From: Sphingomonas sp. BK580
GTDB taxonomy: Bacteria; Pseudomonadota; Alphaproteobacteria; Sphingomonadales; Sphingomonadaceae
Direction: 5' to 3'
Assembly (NCBI RefSeq): GCF_014194975.1
Contig: NZ_JACIAY010000001.1
Location: 1 to 64,000, forward strand
Length of the DNA stretch: 64,000 nucleotides
Shown here: in pieces, positions 51,356 to 60,479 of the stretch
Layout: each line of letters starts with the position of its first letter
How positions within the stretch are numbered: position 1 is the stretch's first letter
Program-made: the position numbers and the translations under genes
The notes under the pieces: model-generated
What the model was told of the DNA's origin: nothing
Databases searched by the model: none
The model's input: the letters and a program-made list of their open reading frames with translations, nothing else

Positions 51356-54300
51356 CAGCTGCCATCCGCCAGGACGACACCGCTGGTGTCGCCGGTCTGA
51401 ACGCCCTGGTACTTGCGCAGGAAGAGCCCGAGCTCATAGCGCGCCGACCCGACGTTGACCTGCTGAGCCGCGTTGATCGAGCCCGGCTCGTTTATCGGTT
51501 CCGACTGGTTGTTGTTGTTGATGCGCGCCTGCGTGCCCTGGACTGCCGGCAGGTAGGACCAGGCGTTGCTCGTGCCGGCGAGCCGATAGCCGACCATCGC
51601 CTCGAGATAGACGTTGCCCTGCCCCGCCGCGGAATACTCGATGCTCATGTTCGTCCGCAGCACCCCGTTGAGCACGGACACGGTCACCGTGTTGAGCGGG
51701 ATGCTGGGGTAGGACGTGCTCGAGATGCTGTACCCGGCCGCACCCATCGACCCAATCTCCGGCTTCTGCGGAGGCGGAGGATCGCGCTGCAGGGAGATTG
51801 GCACCTTGATGGTGTAAGCCTGCCCTTTGTAGGTGCCGGTGACACGCACGTAGCCCGACGCGGTGACGCTGTTGAAGGTCACGAGCCCCGACGACGTCAT
51901 CTGCCCGGTGCAGCCCGAGAACTCAGGCACCGTCCAGTCGACCGAGGTCGATACATTGTTAGGCCCCTCGGTGTAGGTGAAGACGATCACCTGCGCGAGC
52001 TGGCCCGACTTAAGCGTACCGTTCGCCTCGGCGAGGAAGGTCAGGCTGCTGACGGATGCGGTGAGCGCCAGCGCGGCCGGGCCCGGCACGGTGCTGTCGG
52101 CGCCCTTGGCACCGTCTCGCACCTTGGTGACCGTGGAGCCCGTGACGACACCGGCCACCAGATCGGTGGCTACGTTGACGGTGTAGAACCCTTTACCGCC
52201 TGCGGCCACGTCGGCGTCAATGACTGCCACGCTCCACTGACCGCTCGCCCGGATCGTCAGGTTGTCCGGTCCGGTGCTGGAGAACAGCCCGGGGTAGTTG
52301 TTGACGTGGTCGATCGCCCGGCCCCACCCGAGCTGAACCACCCCCTGCGAGTTGATGACACTGAAGTACGGGTCGACGGGTGAGTTGAAGCGCGTCGTCT
52401 GAAACGAGATGTCGTAGAAAGACGGGCTGCCATCCGAATTATACTTCTGCGTGGTGGCAGAGGCGGACAATTTGATGTCCGGGAGCGCGGGGGACACCGG
52501 CTTGAAGTCGATGTTGCTCAGGATGGCGCCCGGCGTGTTGAGGCTGCTGTCGAAGAAGAACGTGCGGTTGAGCCCCGCATCCACGACACGCGCAACGTCT
52601 CCGTTGCGGAGGTATGTCACGTACCGACCGTTGTAGACCACCTGCAACAGGGTGTTCGCGTCATAGCCGCCGGCAACCACGCCGATATACGTGCCGCTCT
52701 CGTAGATCTGGAGGTTGTTGCCGTCTCCGGTGACGAACCATGCGTAATCGAGGGACCCGTAGCTGGCGTCAGTCCGAGGATCGCTGTTGAGACCAAACAT
52801 GATCCCGCCATCGCCGGGAGAGGCCTGTCCGCTTGCCGCAGCGCCCCCGGTGTACCCGACCGTAGAGTATGCGTCGCTGTCCCAGTCGATGATTGTGCCG
52901 GCCGTGGCCTTGCGGATGGTCCGCCCTGACACCGAGGCGTAGCCTCGCGTGTCCATGCCGAAGGGCGGGCCGAGGTAGCGAGACCACGTGTAGAGGCCGG
53001 GGATCTGCGGCTCGGTCGGCGAAGTGCCGCTCGCGGTCCCCACATAGGAGCGCGACCCCGCCTCACCCGTGGTAAAGTTGATCGTGCCGTCCGGGCTGTC
53101 GGCGTAAGCGAAGTACGGGTACCAGGTGTCGCCGTTCTTTCCGGCCTCGCCCGGCAAACCGTCGGTGCCCCTGCTCCCACCGATCGCGAACGTGATGCCG
53201 GTGATCTGCTCGCCGGCGTCGCGGAAGAGGGCGAAGGCGCCGTAGAGGGACTCGCCGACCGTGTTGACCGGGTGCGAGTAGATCTCGCCGAAGCCCTCCA
53301 TGCTGTAGCGCACGATCTTGCCGTCGCTGACGATCAGGCCGCGCGCGCCGGCGGGCGCCGACCACCCTTGCGGCTGGCTTTCCCAGACCGGAGTGCCGTT
53401 TCGCCAAACCGAGAAGAGGTTGCGATCGCTGCTCAGGTGAAGGCCATAGTCGATCGACCCATAGCTGGTGTCGGCCGAGGGGTCGGTGGTGAGGCCGATG
53501 AAGGTGTCGATCAGCATCTTGCCCGAGACCGACGCCGATCCGGTCGAGAACTCGGCGGTGCGGGCCTTGCCCACCCAATCGTTGCCGGAGCCGGCGACCT
53601 TCGCGATCGAGCTCGGCGACGGGAAGGTGCAGTTGCCGACGTTGATCAGTGCAAAGGCGCTGGCACCATCTTGGCCACCAACGCCTTCGAAACCGCCGGT
53701 TGTCACAGGACCGAGGATCAGGCGATCGGAGACGGCGCCGCGCATGCGATAGCGCACCCCGACTTCGTACTGCGTCGAGGCGGTGACGCTGGCGATCTCC
53801 TTGCGGGTGACCGTCGCCGGCTCGAGGCTTGCCCCCGTCCAATTCACGTCCGGCGCCGCGCCGGCGATGTACGGGCGATAGTCGAAGATCACCTCGTCGG
53901 CGCTGATTCGGTCGGCGTGGCCGATGATGACCAGCGCCGGCGTCGCCACGCCATCGGCCGAGAGCGTCGTGCCCTCGACCGACCAGTCGTCAGCGTCAGG
54001 CGGCGAGCGGTCGATGCCGGGGTTGCTCAGGTCAGGCGTAGGCGGAGGCGTGCCGGTCTTGCCGAGCGCGAAATCGTGCTTGCCGGCGGTTTCGGTTCGG
54101 CAGGTGAGCGTCGCACCCAGCGTGCCGCCGTCGATCTCGCGCTGCCGCACCACCACGTCGCGGCCGATCAGGTTCGCTTCCGGGATCTGGAGTGTGATGC
54201 AGTCGCCCGGACGGTAGCCAAGTGCATAGACCTTCGCGGGCACGACGATGCCGTCGAGCTCACGCGCGTTGAGCATCTCGTAGAGCGCGACCTGGGCGCC

Positions 54301-55545
54301 CTGCTTGGCGTCCTGGATCAGCGGGTAGCTGACCTCTTTGGGCCGACTACCGCCATCGATCGCGACATAGTCCGGCACGACGACGGGATCGAGCGGCACC
54401 ATCTCCCAGCCATGCGTCTCGAGGCGCACGCTCGGGATGATGGTGTTGCGGCGCAGGCGGCGCGACACGGTAGCCGGCACGTCGACGTCGCCCATCACGT
54501 CGTTGGACGTGATCGTGCCGATCGACACGCGCGGCGCCGAGAAGGCGAGGGAGAGCTGCGCGCCCACCGGCAGCGGCTCGGCCGAGCCCGCCTGGCAGAT
54601 CATCTTCAGCACGTCCCAGCCGTCGTCGGTGGTCGTGTAGACCAGACCGCCAACAGTCCAGCCGTTGGCGTCGCAGACGTTCGACCACTCGACAAACGGC
54701 GCCAAGTCGAGGCCGCTGGCCGGCAGCCCGCCGCCCGCCATCAGCACGCCGTTCTGATAGTGGCCGTATGCCCAGGTGATCGCGTGCGGTCCCGGGTTCT
54801 GCGAGTAGACGTACGTGCTCGGCTGACCCAGCCGGCAGGCGCCGGCGCCGCCGGGATAGGTCGAGTCCTGGCGCGGATCGTAGACGTAGACGCCCTCGAT
54901 CACGCGGCCGCGCTCGGGCACGCCGTTCGGGAACTTCTCGCCCTTGCTGTCGAAGTCGAGGCTCCAGATATCGGCCGCCAGGCCGGAGAGCTTCGACGAC
55001 GCGCCCCAGCCCGGGAAGGCGCCGAACGGGCCGGTCAGCGCTGCTGGCTCCGGGCATGCGCCGAGCTGGGTACGCAGCCACATGTTGCCGGCGAAGCTGC
55101 CGATGGCGGCGCCAGCGGCGTTGAAGGCGACAGGCGACTTGTCGATCTGCAACGGTCCAATCGACTTGACCGGGCCCAGCGAGTGGACGGTGACCCAGCT
55201 CTCCAGCTGGTTCTTCATTTTCGACGTCGGGTTGTTGTAATACTGCCGGTGCACGACGTTGCCGCCGCTCCAGGAGCGGCCGAGCATCACCGGAATACCG
55301 GCTTCCTTGTCGATCTTGAACTTGGTCGCGTTGCCCCCGACCGTGCCCTTGGGCGCGGCGGCTGCTGCGGCGATCGACAGCACGCCAGCCGTCGCCGACA
55401 AGGCCGCGCCAACGGTGCTCAGCGTCGCCGCACTCACGCCGATCGTACTGGCGGCGATCAGGCCACCGCCTACGGCAGCGCCGACGCCAGTCGCGACGAG
55501 GGCGGCGGCCCCCACCACGAAGGCCGCCGTGCGCAGTGCTTTCAT
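51355..55545 (-). CDS. phage tail tip / host-specificity protein (GpJ-like)
   Basis: A 1396-aa protein, the largest of the prophage. It has a hydrophobic Ala-rich N-terminus (LRTAAFVVGAAALVATGVGA), then the conserved tail-hub part with NATKFKIDKEAGIPVMLGRS, VYDPRQDSTYPGG, GLVYTTTDDGWDVLKMICQA and YALGYRPGDCITLQIP. The C-terminal half has repeated beta modules (GDTWYPYFAYADSPDGTINF and related) and a CSTN-type Ig-like region (LTASVSSLTFLAEANGTLKS). It is expected to form the tail tip and recognise the receptor. A longer frame to 55899 is out of phase with the preceding gene, so ATG 55545 is chosen. Confidence 0.85.
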   Translation of the reverse strand: MKALRTAAFVVGAAALVATGVGAAVGGGLIAASTIGVSAATLSTVGAALSATAGVLSIAAAAAAPKGTVGGNATKFKIDKEAGIPVMLGRSWSGGNVVHRQYYNNPTSKMKNQLESWVTVHSLGPVKSIGPLQIDKSPVAFNAAGAAIGSFAGNMWLRTQLGACPEPAALTGPFGAFPGWGASSKLSGLAADIWSLDFDSKGEKFPNGVPERGRVIEGVYVYDPRQDSTYPGGAGACRLGQPSTYVYSQNPGPHAITWAYGHYQNGVLMAGGGLPASGLDLAPFVEWSNVCDANGWTVGGLVYTTTDDGWDVLKMICQAGSAEPLPVGAQLSLAFSAPRVSIGTITSNDVMGDVDVPATVSRRLRRNTIIPSVRLETHGWEMVPLDPVVVPDYVAIDGGSRPKEVSYPLIQDAKQGAQVALYEMLNARELDGIVVPAKVYALGYRPGDCITLQIPEANLIGRDVVVRQREIDGGTLGATLTCRTETAGKHDFALGKTGTPPPTPDLSNPGIDRSPPDADDWSVEGTTLSADGVATPALVIIGHADRISADEVIFDYRPYIAGAAPDVNWTGASLEPATVTRKEIASVTASTQYEVGVRYRMRGAVSDRLILGPVTTGGFEGVGGQDGASAFALINVGNCTFPSPSSIAKVAGSGNDWVGKARTAEFSTGSASVSGKMLIDTFIGLTTDPSADTSYGSIDYGLHLSSDRNLFSVWRNGTPVWESQPQGWSAPAGARGLIVSDGKIVRYSMEGFGEIYSHPVNTVGESLYGAFALFRDAGEQITGITFAIGGSRGTDGLPGEAGKNGDTWYPYFAYADSPDGTINFTTGEAGSRSYVGTASGTSPTEPQIPGLYTWSRYLGPPFGMDTRGYASVSGRTIRKATAGTIIDWDSDAYSTVGYTGGAAASGQASPGDGGIMFGLNSDPRTDASYGSLDYAWFVTGDGNNLQIYESGTYIGVVAGGYDANTLLQVVYNGRYVTYLRNGDVARVVDAGLNRTFFFDSSLNTPGAILSNIDFKPVSPALPDIKLSASATTQKYNSDGSPSFYDISFQTTRFNSPVDPYFSVINSQGVVQLGWGRAIDHVNNYPGLFSSTGPDNLTIRASGQWSVAVIDADVAAGGKGFYTVNVATDLVAGVVTGSTVTKVRDGAKGADSTVPGPAALALTASVSSLTFLAEANGTLKSGQLAQVIVFTYTEGPNNVSTSVDWTVPEFSGCTGQMTSSGLVTFNSVTASGYVRVTGTYKGQAYTIKVPISLQRDPPPPQKPEIGSMGAAGYSISSTSYPSIPLNTVTVSVLNGVLRTNMSIEYSAAGQGNVYLEAMVGYRLAGTSNAWSYLPAVQGTQARINNNNQSEPINEPGSINAAQQVNVGSARYELGLFLRKYQGVQTGDTSGVVLADGS

Positions 55546-55556
55546 GTCGATCGACC

Positions 55557-55985
55557 TCAGGCTTTGATCGGGATCCGCCAGGCGGCGACGTAGGCGACGG
55601 GCTGGATGACCGCGGCGCCGACCGCGTCCTCGACGAAGCCGCAGGCGCGGCCGTTGTTGAGCACCACTGCGAGACAGCCGATCGGCGACTCGGCCGGCAG
55701 CGCCAGCACGTCGGCCGGCAGCGCGGCGGCCGGCGCGACACGCTCGAACCCCATCGCGTCCATGGCGGCGGGCAGATCGGCGTAGCCGCGCGCGGCGAGC
55801 GCCTTCACCGCGCCGCGCAGCGACGCATAGCTGCCCGATGCCGGCAGCTTCACCCTGTGGCCCATCCGGCGCAGGTGACCCGCCACCATCCGGGCGCAAT
55901 CATTGCGGCCGAGGCGGAAGGGCTTGTCGCGGACCGCGTCGAGCGTCGCCTGAGCGGCGTTCACGCGCTGCACCAGCTCGTGCAT
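55557..55985 (-). CDS. DUF6950-like / NlpC-P60-related tail assembly protein
   Basis: A 142-aa protein starting MHELVQRVNAAQATLDAVRD. The motif FRLGRNDCARMVAGHLRRMG gives a Cys after Asn-Asp, as in phage NlpC/P60-like and DUF6950 proteins, which act in tail tip assembly or peptidoglycan cleavage. A conserved His of the usual Cys-His pair is not obvious. It starts at 55985, overlapping the end of the upstream gene by one base. Confidence 0.7.
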   Translation of the reverse strand: MHELVQRVNAAQATLDAVRDKPFRLGRNDCARMVAGHLRRMGHRVKLPASGSYASLRGAVKALAARGYADLPAAMDAMGFERVAPAAALPADVLALPAESPIGCLAVVLNNGRACGFVEDAVGAAVIQPVAYVAAWRIPIKA

Positions 55986-56629
55986 CAGAAGGACCTCGCG
56001 TAGGCGGCCGAGCCACCACCACCGCCGGTGCCGTAGGTCACCCCGGAAGGGACCTTCTCGACACCCCAGTAGGAGGTCTTCTCGATGCCGGTCATGTTCG
56101 CCAGCCCGGTTTCGCCGGGCCAGACCATCTTGTGGAAGGCGTCCGACAGGCGGGCGCCGGTCTCGGTTTCGTGGAAGCGCTCGAGCGCGGACACGCAGCG
56201 CCACTCGACGGTGCGGGTCGACTTGCCGACGCGCAGACGCGCCACGTCGAGCTCGCCGGCGAACACCTGCAGCGGTTCGGGTACCAGCACGCCGGTCGCG
56301 CGGTCGACGACGCCCAGGTAGCCGTTGACCAGGCTGGTCTGGACGTTGGCTTCGGTGAGGTCCTCCACCGCGGTCTCGCCCGGCGGGGCGAAGGTCAGCG
56401 TCCAGTCCGGCGCCTCGTCCGCCACGCCATCGGTGAGGTTGCCGGCCGCGACCAGGACGCCGAAGCGCGGATCCTTGCTCAGGAACTTGCGGTCGCCCCA
56501 GAGCAGCTCGCCGGCGCCGACCAGGTGCCGCAGCGTGTACCCGGGCAGGAAGATCTCGACCATGGGCGCGATCGGATCGCGGCCGGCGCGCAGACGCGCG
56601 GTCATCTCGGGCGTGAGCCGAAAGGTCAT
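55985..56629 (-). CDS. phage tail protein (between tape measure and tail tip)
   Basis: A 214-aa protein starting MTFRLTPEMTARLRAGRDPI with VEIFLPGYTLRHLVGAGELL, a composition typical of minor tail proteins that form the distal tail ring. It ends with a Gly-rich stretch (YGTGGGGGSAAYARSF). ATG 56629 overlaps the upstream stop (ATGA). Name not recognised; role from gene order. Confidence 0.7.
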   Translation of the reverse strand: MTFRLTPEMTARLRAGRDPIAPMVEIFLPGYTLRHLVGAGELLWGDRKFLSKDPRFGVLVAAGNLTDGVADEAPDWTLTFAPPGETAVEDLTEANVQTSLVNGYLGVVDRATGVLVPEPLQVFAGELDVARLRVGKSTRTVEWRCVSALERFHETETGARLSDAFHKMVWPGETGLANMTGIEKTSYWGVEKVPSGVTYGTGGGGGSAAYARSF

Positions 56630-57219
56630 GCGCGCTCCGAGATCACCAGGCCGAGCGGATCGATCCGGTTGCGGATCCACTTCGCGCCCGAGAAGCCGGT
56701 CAACTTGCCCTCGATCCGCGGCTGCGCGAGCTCGACGATCTCGCCATCCACGGTGAGGAAGCGGAGCATCGGCCAGATCGGAAGCGCCACCTTGCCCGCG
56801 CTCGAGACCACCGAGGCCGCGGTGGTCATATGCACGTAGCGCCGGCCGGCGTGGACGATGGAGAAGTAGATGCCGCGCGCGATCGCCATGCCGGCGGGCA
56901 GCCCGCGCACAGTGAGCGACGTGCCGCCGCTGCCGCTTCCGTCGACCAGGCCGTCCGCCGCGATCATGTTGGCCGGCCGGTTCGGCTGGTCGATGGAGAT
57001 CGAGCCGTCGTCCGTGAGCGCCTGCGTCAGGGCTGCCACCAGGTCGCGGCCGGGCGCGTCGAGGCGCAGCTGCGCGGTCTCGATGTCGGCCGCCCAGCGA
57101 TCGCCCATCCGAGGGATCGGCAGGCTCTCGCCGCCGAATGCGCCCTCCTGCTCGCCGCTGTATAGCATCGGGCGCAGCGTGACGCTGGCGATGCGCTGGC
57201 GCGGGATGGAGACGCTCAC
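56626..57219 (-). CDS. phage tail protein (distal tail type)
   Basis: A 197-aa protein, beta-rich and soluble: RIASVTLRPMLYSGEQEGAF, FSIVHAGRRYVHMTTAASVV, IEGKLTGFSGAKWIRNRID. It follows the tape measure gene with a four-base overlap and probably corresponds to a Dit-like distal tail protein. Function is based on position and fold character. Confidence 0.7.
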   Translation of the reverse strand: MSVSIPRQRIASVTLRPMLYSGEQEGAFGGESLPIPRMGDRWAADIETAQLRLDAPGRDLVAALTQALTDDGSISIDQPNRPANMIAADGLVDGSGSGGTSLTVRGLPAGMAIARGIYFSIVHAGRRYVHMTTAASVVSSAGKVALPIWPMLRFLTVDGEIVELAQPRIEGKLTGFSGAKWIRNRIDPLGLVISERA

Positions 57220-59681
57220 CAGCGGCGCCCCAGCTTCTTCACGGCGCTGGCCTTGCCCTCGGCCTGGGCGATCGCCGCGCCGCCGCTCGCACCGCGCACC
57301 GCGCTCGCATCAGCCATCGCGTTCATCTGCGCGAGCAGGTCGGCGGTGACGACGGCGCCGCGCAGGTCGAAGTGGAAGGCCGCCGGCGCTCGGGCGTCGT
57401 CGTTCGCCGCGCGCCGCGTCTCGCCCGCCGGCGACACACGCGTGCCGCGCGGTAGCCAGGCGCGCTCGGGGCCGTGCTCGCCGAGCAGCGCCGCGCCGCC
57501 GGACCAGTATTCCGTCCCGGACGCCAACTTCGGGATCGGAGCGTAGACCGCGCCGAGGCTCGACTGCGTGCTCGCGGCTGTAATGCCGGGCGTCACGCCG
57601 CTGCCGCCACCCTTGCCGAACAGGCTGAGGACGCTCCCCAGCAGCCCGCCGGCGCCGCTCCCATCCTTGCCCACCGTCCACTTGGCGAGGAGATCGGACA
57701 GCGCGCGCATGCCCATCTGGCGGAACAGGTCCCAGATCGTGCCGGTGCCGTTCGTGAACACGTCCTGGTAGAAGCTGGCGAGCGATTGGATCCGCTCCTT
57801 GCCGAGATCGAGCCGCCGCTGCTCGACCTCGCGATCGGCGTTGTCATTGGCGACCAGCTCCTGGCCGGTCGCGATACGGAGCGCCTGCGGATCGCGGTCG
57901 AAGCCGAGAATCTGCGCGGCCTTGTTGTTGAAGTCGTCGGCACGCGCCTTCATCACGTCCAGCACGTCGACGTCGTGGGCGCCGGCCGAGATCTTGGTCA
58001 GCAGCTCGAGCTCCTCGCGCGTGCGCTTGGCCGCGTCGTTGAACTCGTCGAGCGACAGCTTGCCCTTGGTCCAGGCGACGTGGAAGTGGTCGCTGTGCCC
58101 CTTGTCGCCGGGCCCGAGCAGCTCGATCACGTCGATGCCGCGGCTCTCGAAGATGCGGCGCACATCGTCCTTCGTCATCGACGACATGCCGCCGGCCGGT
58201 ACGAAGTCGATCGCGTTGCCGCGTACGTGGTTGGAGTTGGGCGCCCCACCGATTGCGCGATTGTGCTCGGCGGTGCGGGTGGTGCTCGTCACGTGGACGC
58301 CCGGGATGGCTTCGCGCAGCATCTTGGCGACAGCGTTGCTGGTCAGCGTCTCGGTGTCGGCGCGCGCCTTGCCGAGGGCGCGTTCGGCCGCTTCCGCCTT
58401 CCGGATCCGCTCGAGCTCGGCATCGCGCGTGGCGATGAGCTGGCGCTGGCGCGTCACCAGCGCGTCGCCGATCAGCGTTTCCATCGCCTTCTGCAGGTCG
58501 CGTTGGTAGGTGGCCTCGACCTTGCCCTGCGGCGTCGACGTGGCCTCGACCCGCATGCCGATGAGCCGGTTGAACCCGAGCTGGAAGCCCTTCTCGAGGC
58601 GCTCGACCTCCGAGGCGTTGACCTTCAGCGCCGCGGTGAGCTCGTCGATCTTGCCCTGCTGCATTGCGGCGTTGGCACCGGCGACCCCGCTCATCAGCCC
58701 GGGCGCGGTACCGCCGGCGTTCGCCTGAGTCGCCTGCGCGGCCACCAGGCGCGCGCGCGCGGCCTGCAGCTCCGCCTCGGTGCGCTTCCGAGTGGCGAGC
58801 GTCGCGTCCAGCTCAATCTTGATATTGGCGACATCGATCGCTTGCTTGCGCTCGGCCGTCTGCAGCGCCTTGCCCTGCGCGTCGGCGAGATCGAGAACCG
58901 CCTTGCGGTGCGCCTCGGCGGCCTCCTTGGCCTTCTTCGACGCCTCGCTCTCCTCCCACAGCTTCGACACGAGCGGGCCGAGCACCATCACCGCGACCTG
59001 GATGGCGACGCCCCATGGGCCCATCATGAAGCGGGCGAAGTTGCCGACCGCACCCTGAGCATACTGGAGCTGGCCGACCAACTGGCCGCCCTGCACCACG
59101 AAGGCGTTGATGGCGTTGCCGCCCATGCTGACCTGAGTGAAGAAGTCCTGGATCTGCGGCGCGGCCGCGGCGAACGACGAGCCGGACCGCTTGGCCGTCC
59201 GCTGCGCCGTACCGCCGGCCGCCTCGAGGTTCTCGTGAGCGCGCCAGGCCGCCTTGGAATAGTCGTCCAGCGACAGCACGCCGGCCGCCATGAGCGTGCG
59301 CGCCTCACCGATCTCGGCGTCGAAGCGCTGCTGCGCCATGTAGAGCGGGTCGATCGCGCGGCGCAGCGCCTCGGCGCGCTCCTCCATCTTCTCATAGGCG
59401 GCCGCGAACACCGCGGCGCTGCTCTCCGCGCTCTTGCCGACGTTCTCGCGCGTGCCGGCGTACATGTCGAGCTTGCCCGGGGTCAGCCCCGGCATCAGCG
59501 TCTCGAGCTTGCGCGCGTCGCGCTCCGCCTTGGCGATCGCGGCCTGCGCCTCCTCGCCCGACCGCACCGCGCGCTTGGCGATGCGATCGAAGGCGGCATC
59601 GCCGGTGGTGCCGATCTCGCGGAGATCCGCGACGACCTCGCCCTTGCCAACGGTACCGAGACGGATGCCGACGCTACGCAT
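57216..59681 (-). CDS. tail tape measure protein with embedded M15 peptidase domain
   Basis: An 821-aa tape measure protein that sets tail length. It shows long helical and Ala-rich regions, a hydrophobic segment (FMMGPWGVAIQVAVMVLGPL) and a C-terminal region with LLGSVLSLFGKGGGSGVTPG and an EYWSGGAALLGEHGPERAWL motif common to tape measure proteins. Between about residues 455 and 540 a peptidase domain of the M15A/VanY-like type is inserted: VTSTTRTAEHNRAIGGAPNS, NHVRGNAIDFVPAGG and KGHSDHFHVAW, giving a His-Asp-His zinc site. Such a domain probably opens peptidoglycan during DNA injection. The start overlaps the end of the GT frameshift product. Confidence 0.9.
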   Translation of the reverse strand: MRSVGIRLGTVGKGEVVADLREIGTTGDAAFDRIAKRAVRSGEEAQAAIAKAERDARKLETLMPGLTPGKLDMYAGTRENVGKSAESSAAVFAAAYEKMEERAEALRRAIDPLYMAQQRFDAEIGEARTLMAAGVLSLDDYSKAAWRAHENLEAAGGTAQRTAKRSGSSFAAAAPQIQDFFTQVSMGGNAINAFVVQGGQLVGQLQYAQGAVGNFARFMMGPWGVAIQVAVMVLGPLVSKLWEESEASKKAKEAAEAHRKAVLDLADAQGKALQTAERKQAIDVANIKIELDATLATRKRTEAELQAARARLVAAQATQANAGGTAPGLMSGVAGANAAMQQGKIDELTAALKVNASEVERLEKGFQLGFNRLIGMRVEATSTPQGKVEATYQRDLQKAMETLIGDALVTRQRQLIATRDAELERIRKAEAAERALGKARADTETLTSNAVAKMLREAIPGVHVTSTTRTAEHNRAIGGAPNSNHVRGNAIDFVPAGGMSSMTKDDVRRIFESRGIDVIELLGPGDKGHSDHFHVAWTKGKLSLDEFNDAAKRTREELELLTKISAGAHDVDVLDVMKARADDFNNKAAQILGFDRDPQALRIATGQELVANDNADREVEQRRLDLGKERIQSLASFYQDVFTNGTGTIWDLFRQMGMRALSDLLAKWTVGKDGSGAGGLLGSVLSLFGKGGGSGVTPGITAASTQSSLGAVYAPIPKLASGTEYWSGGAALLGEHGPERAWLPRGTRVSPAGETRRAANDDARAPAAFHFDLRGAVVTADLLAQMNAMADASAVRGASGGAAIAQAEGKASAVKKLGRRW

Positions 59682-60479
59682 GATCGCCGCCCTCCGTTTC
59701 GGTGCCGGGATCCTCCCCGGCCAGGTTGTCGATGATGATCGGCTCGATGCGCGGCAGCACGTCGGCGAGCAGCTCGAGGTCAGCGCCGAGGTGGAGCCCG
59801 ACCGTCATGATCGAGCCGAAGTCGAGCCCGATCGGCGCGCCGGTACCGGCGGTGCGGATCTGGCGGTCACACGAGGTCAGGACGCGCCAGACGTCCTCTT
59901 CGGCTTCGCTCTGCGGCTCCTCGACGACGTAGGCGCACGGCGCGCACCGCCGGCCCTGGCCGGCTTCGCAGGAGAGATGGCAAAAGCGCTGCCCCGCGTC
60001 GCCGCCTCCCCAATGCCACTCGGCGAGGCGGCAGAGCCGTTTCCCGGCTCGGCCCGCTGCCGCTCGCGCATCACGAACGGCGTGACATAGGCCTCCTCGA
60101 AGGCGTCGACCGCGAGCGGGTCGGAGAGCACCAGCGCCAGGTTCTCGGCCGAGAACGGCAGCAGGTCGAAGACGGGCTCGCCGGCGACGAGGAGCGGCGC
60201 GCCGTCCTCGCCGGTCGCGGTGACGAAGACGTCCCGCCAGTCCTTCGCGCCCTCCAGGATGAGCGCCCGGGTCATGGCGTCGCCCATCTCCTCGATCATG
60301 TCGATCGCGGACATGGGCTCTGCGCCGTCCACCATCTCGGCGAGCTCGGCCTGCGACGCCGCGCGCGCGGCGCGGCGCGCGCGGATCAGCATGGTGCGGG
60401 TGATCGGCGCGAAGAGGACCTCGGCGCCCATGACGGGCGTCCAGGCCGGCGCCGGCGCGGCTCGGTTGGCGATCAGCAT
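59674..60479 (-). CDS. tail assembly chaperone GT-type frameshift product
   Basis: Join of the gpG-like frame (60479 to about 60040) and the -1 frame (60039 to 59674, stop TAG), total about 268 aa. The -1 frame has no ATG, GTG or TTG for more than 80 codons yet is protein-like throughout: LCRLAEWHWGGGDAGQRF, CHLSCEAGQGRRCAPCAYVV (four Cys, likely metal site) and APIGLDFGSIMTVGLHLGAD. It is therefore made only by frameshifting, like the T part of GT in lambda-type phages. The tail ends overlapping the tape-measure start, as in other phages. Confidence 0.85.
59877..60479 (-). CDS. tail assembly chaperone G-like (zero frame)
   Basis: A 200-aa protein. The N-terminal part carries AEVLFAPITRTMLIRARRAA, MIEEMGDAMTRALILEGAKD and GAPLLVAGEPVFDLLPFSAE, as expected for the G-type chaperone coating the tape measure. 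The C-terminal region after residue 147 (GSAASPSGIGEAATRGSA onwards) is low-complexity and Lys/Arg-rich, typical of the zero-frame tail. The slippery heptamer lies over codons 145-147. ATG 60479 overlaps the tail tube stop region. Confidence 0.85.
   Translation of the reverse strand: MLIANRAAPAPAWTPVMGAEVLFAPITRTMLIRARRAARAASQAELAEMVDGAEPMSAIDMIEEMGDAMTRALILEGAKDWRDVFVTATGEDGAPLLVAGEPVFDLLPFSAENLALVLSDPLAVDAFEEAYVTPFVMRERQRAEPGNGSAASPSGIGEAATRGSAFAISPAKPARAGGARRAPTSSRSRRAKPKRTSGAS
60001..60045 (-). promoter_or_regulatory. -1 programmed ribosomal frameshift signal
   Basis: Slippery heptamer GGGAAAC at 60045-60039 in the correct register (G GGA AAC; codons 146 and 147 of G), a 6-nt spacer, then an 8-bp stem GCCGCCTC (60032-60025) / GAGGCGGC (60008-60001) with a 16-nt loop. 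Both the heptamer class and the spacing match established -1 frameshift sites. Confidence 0.9.
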
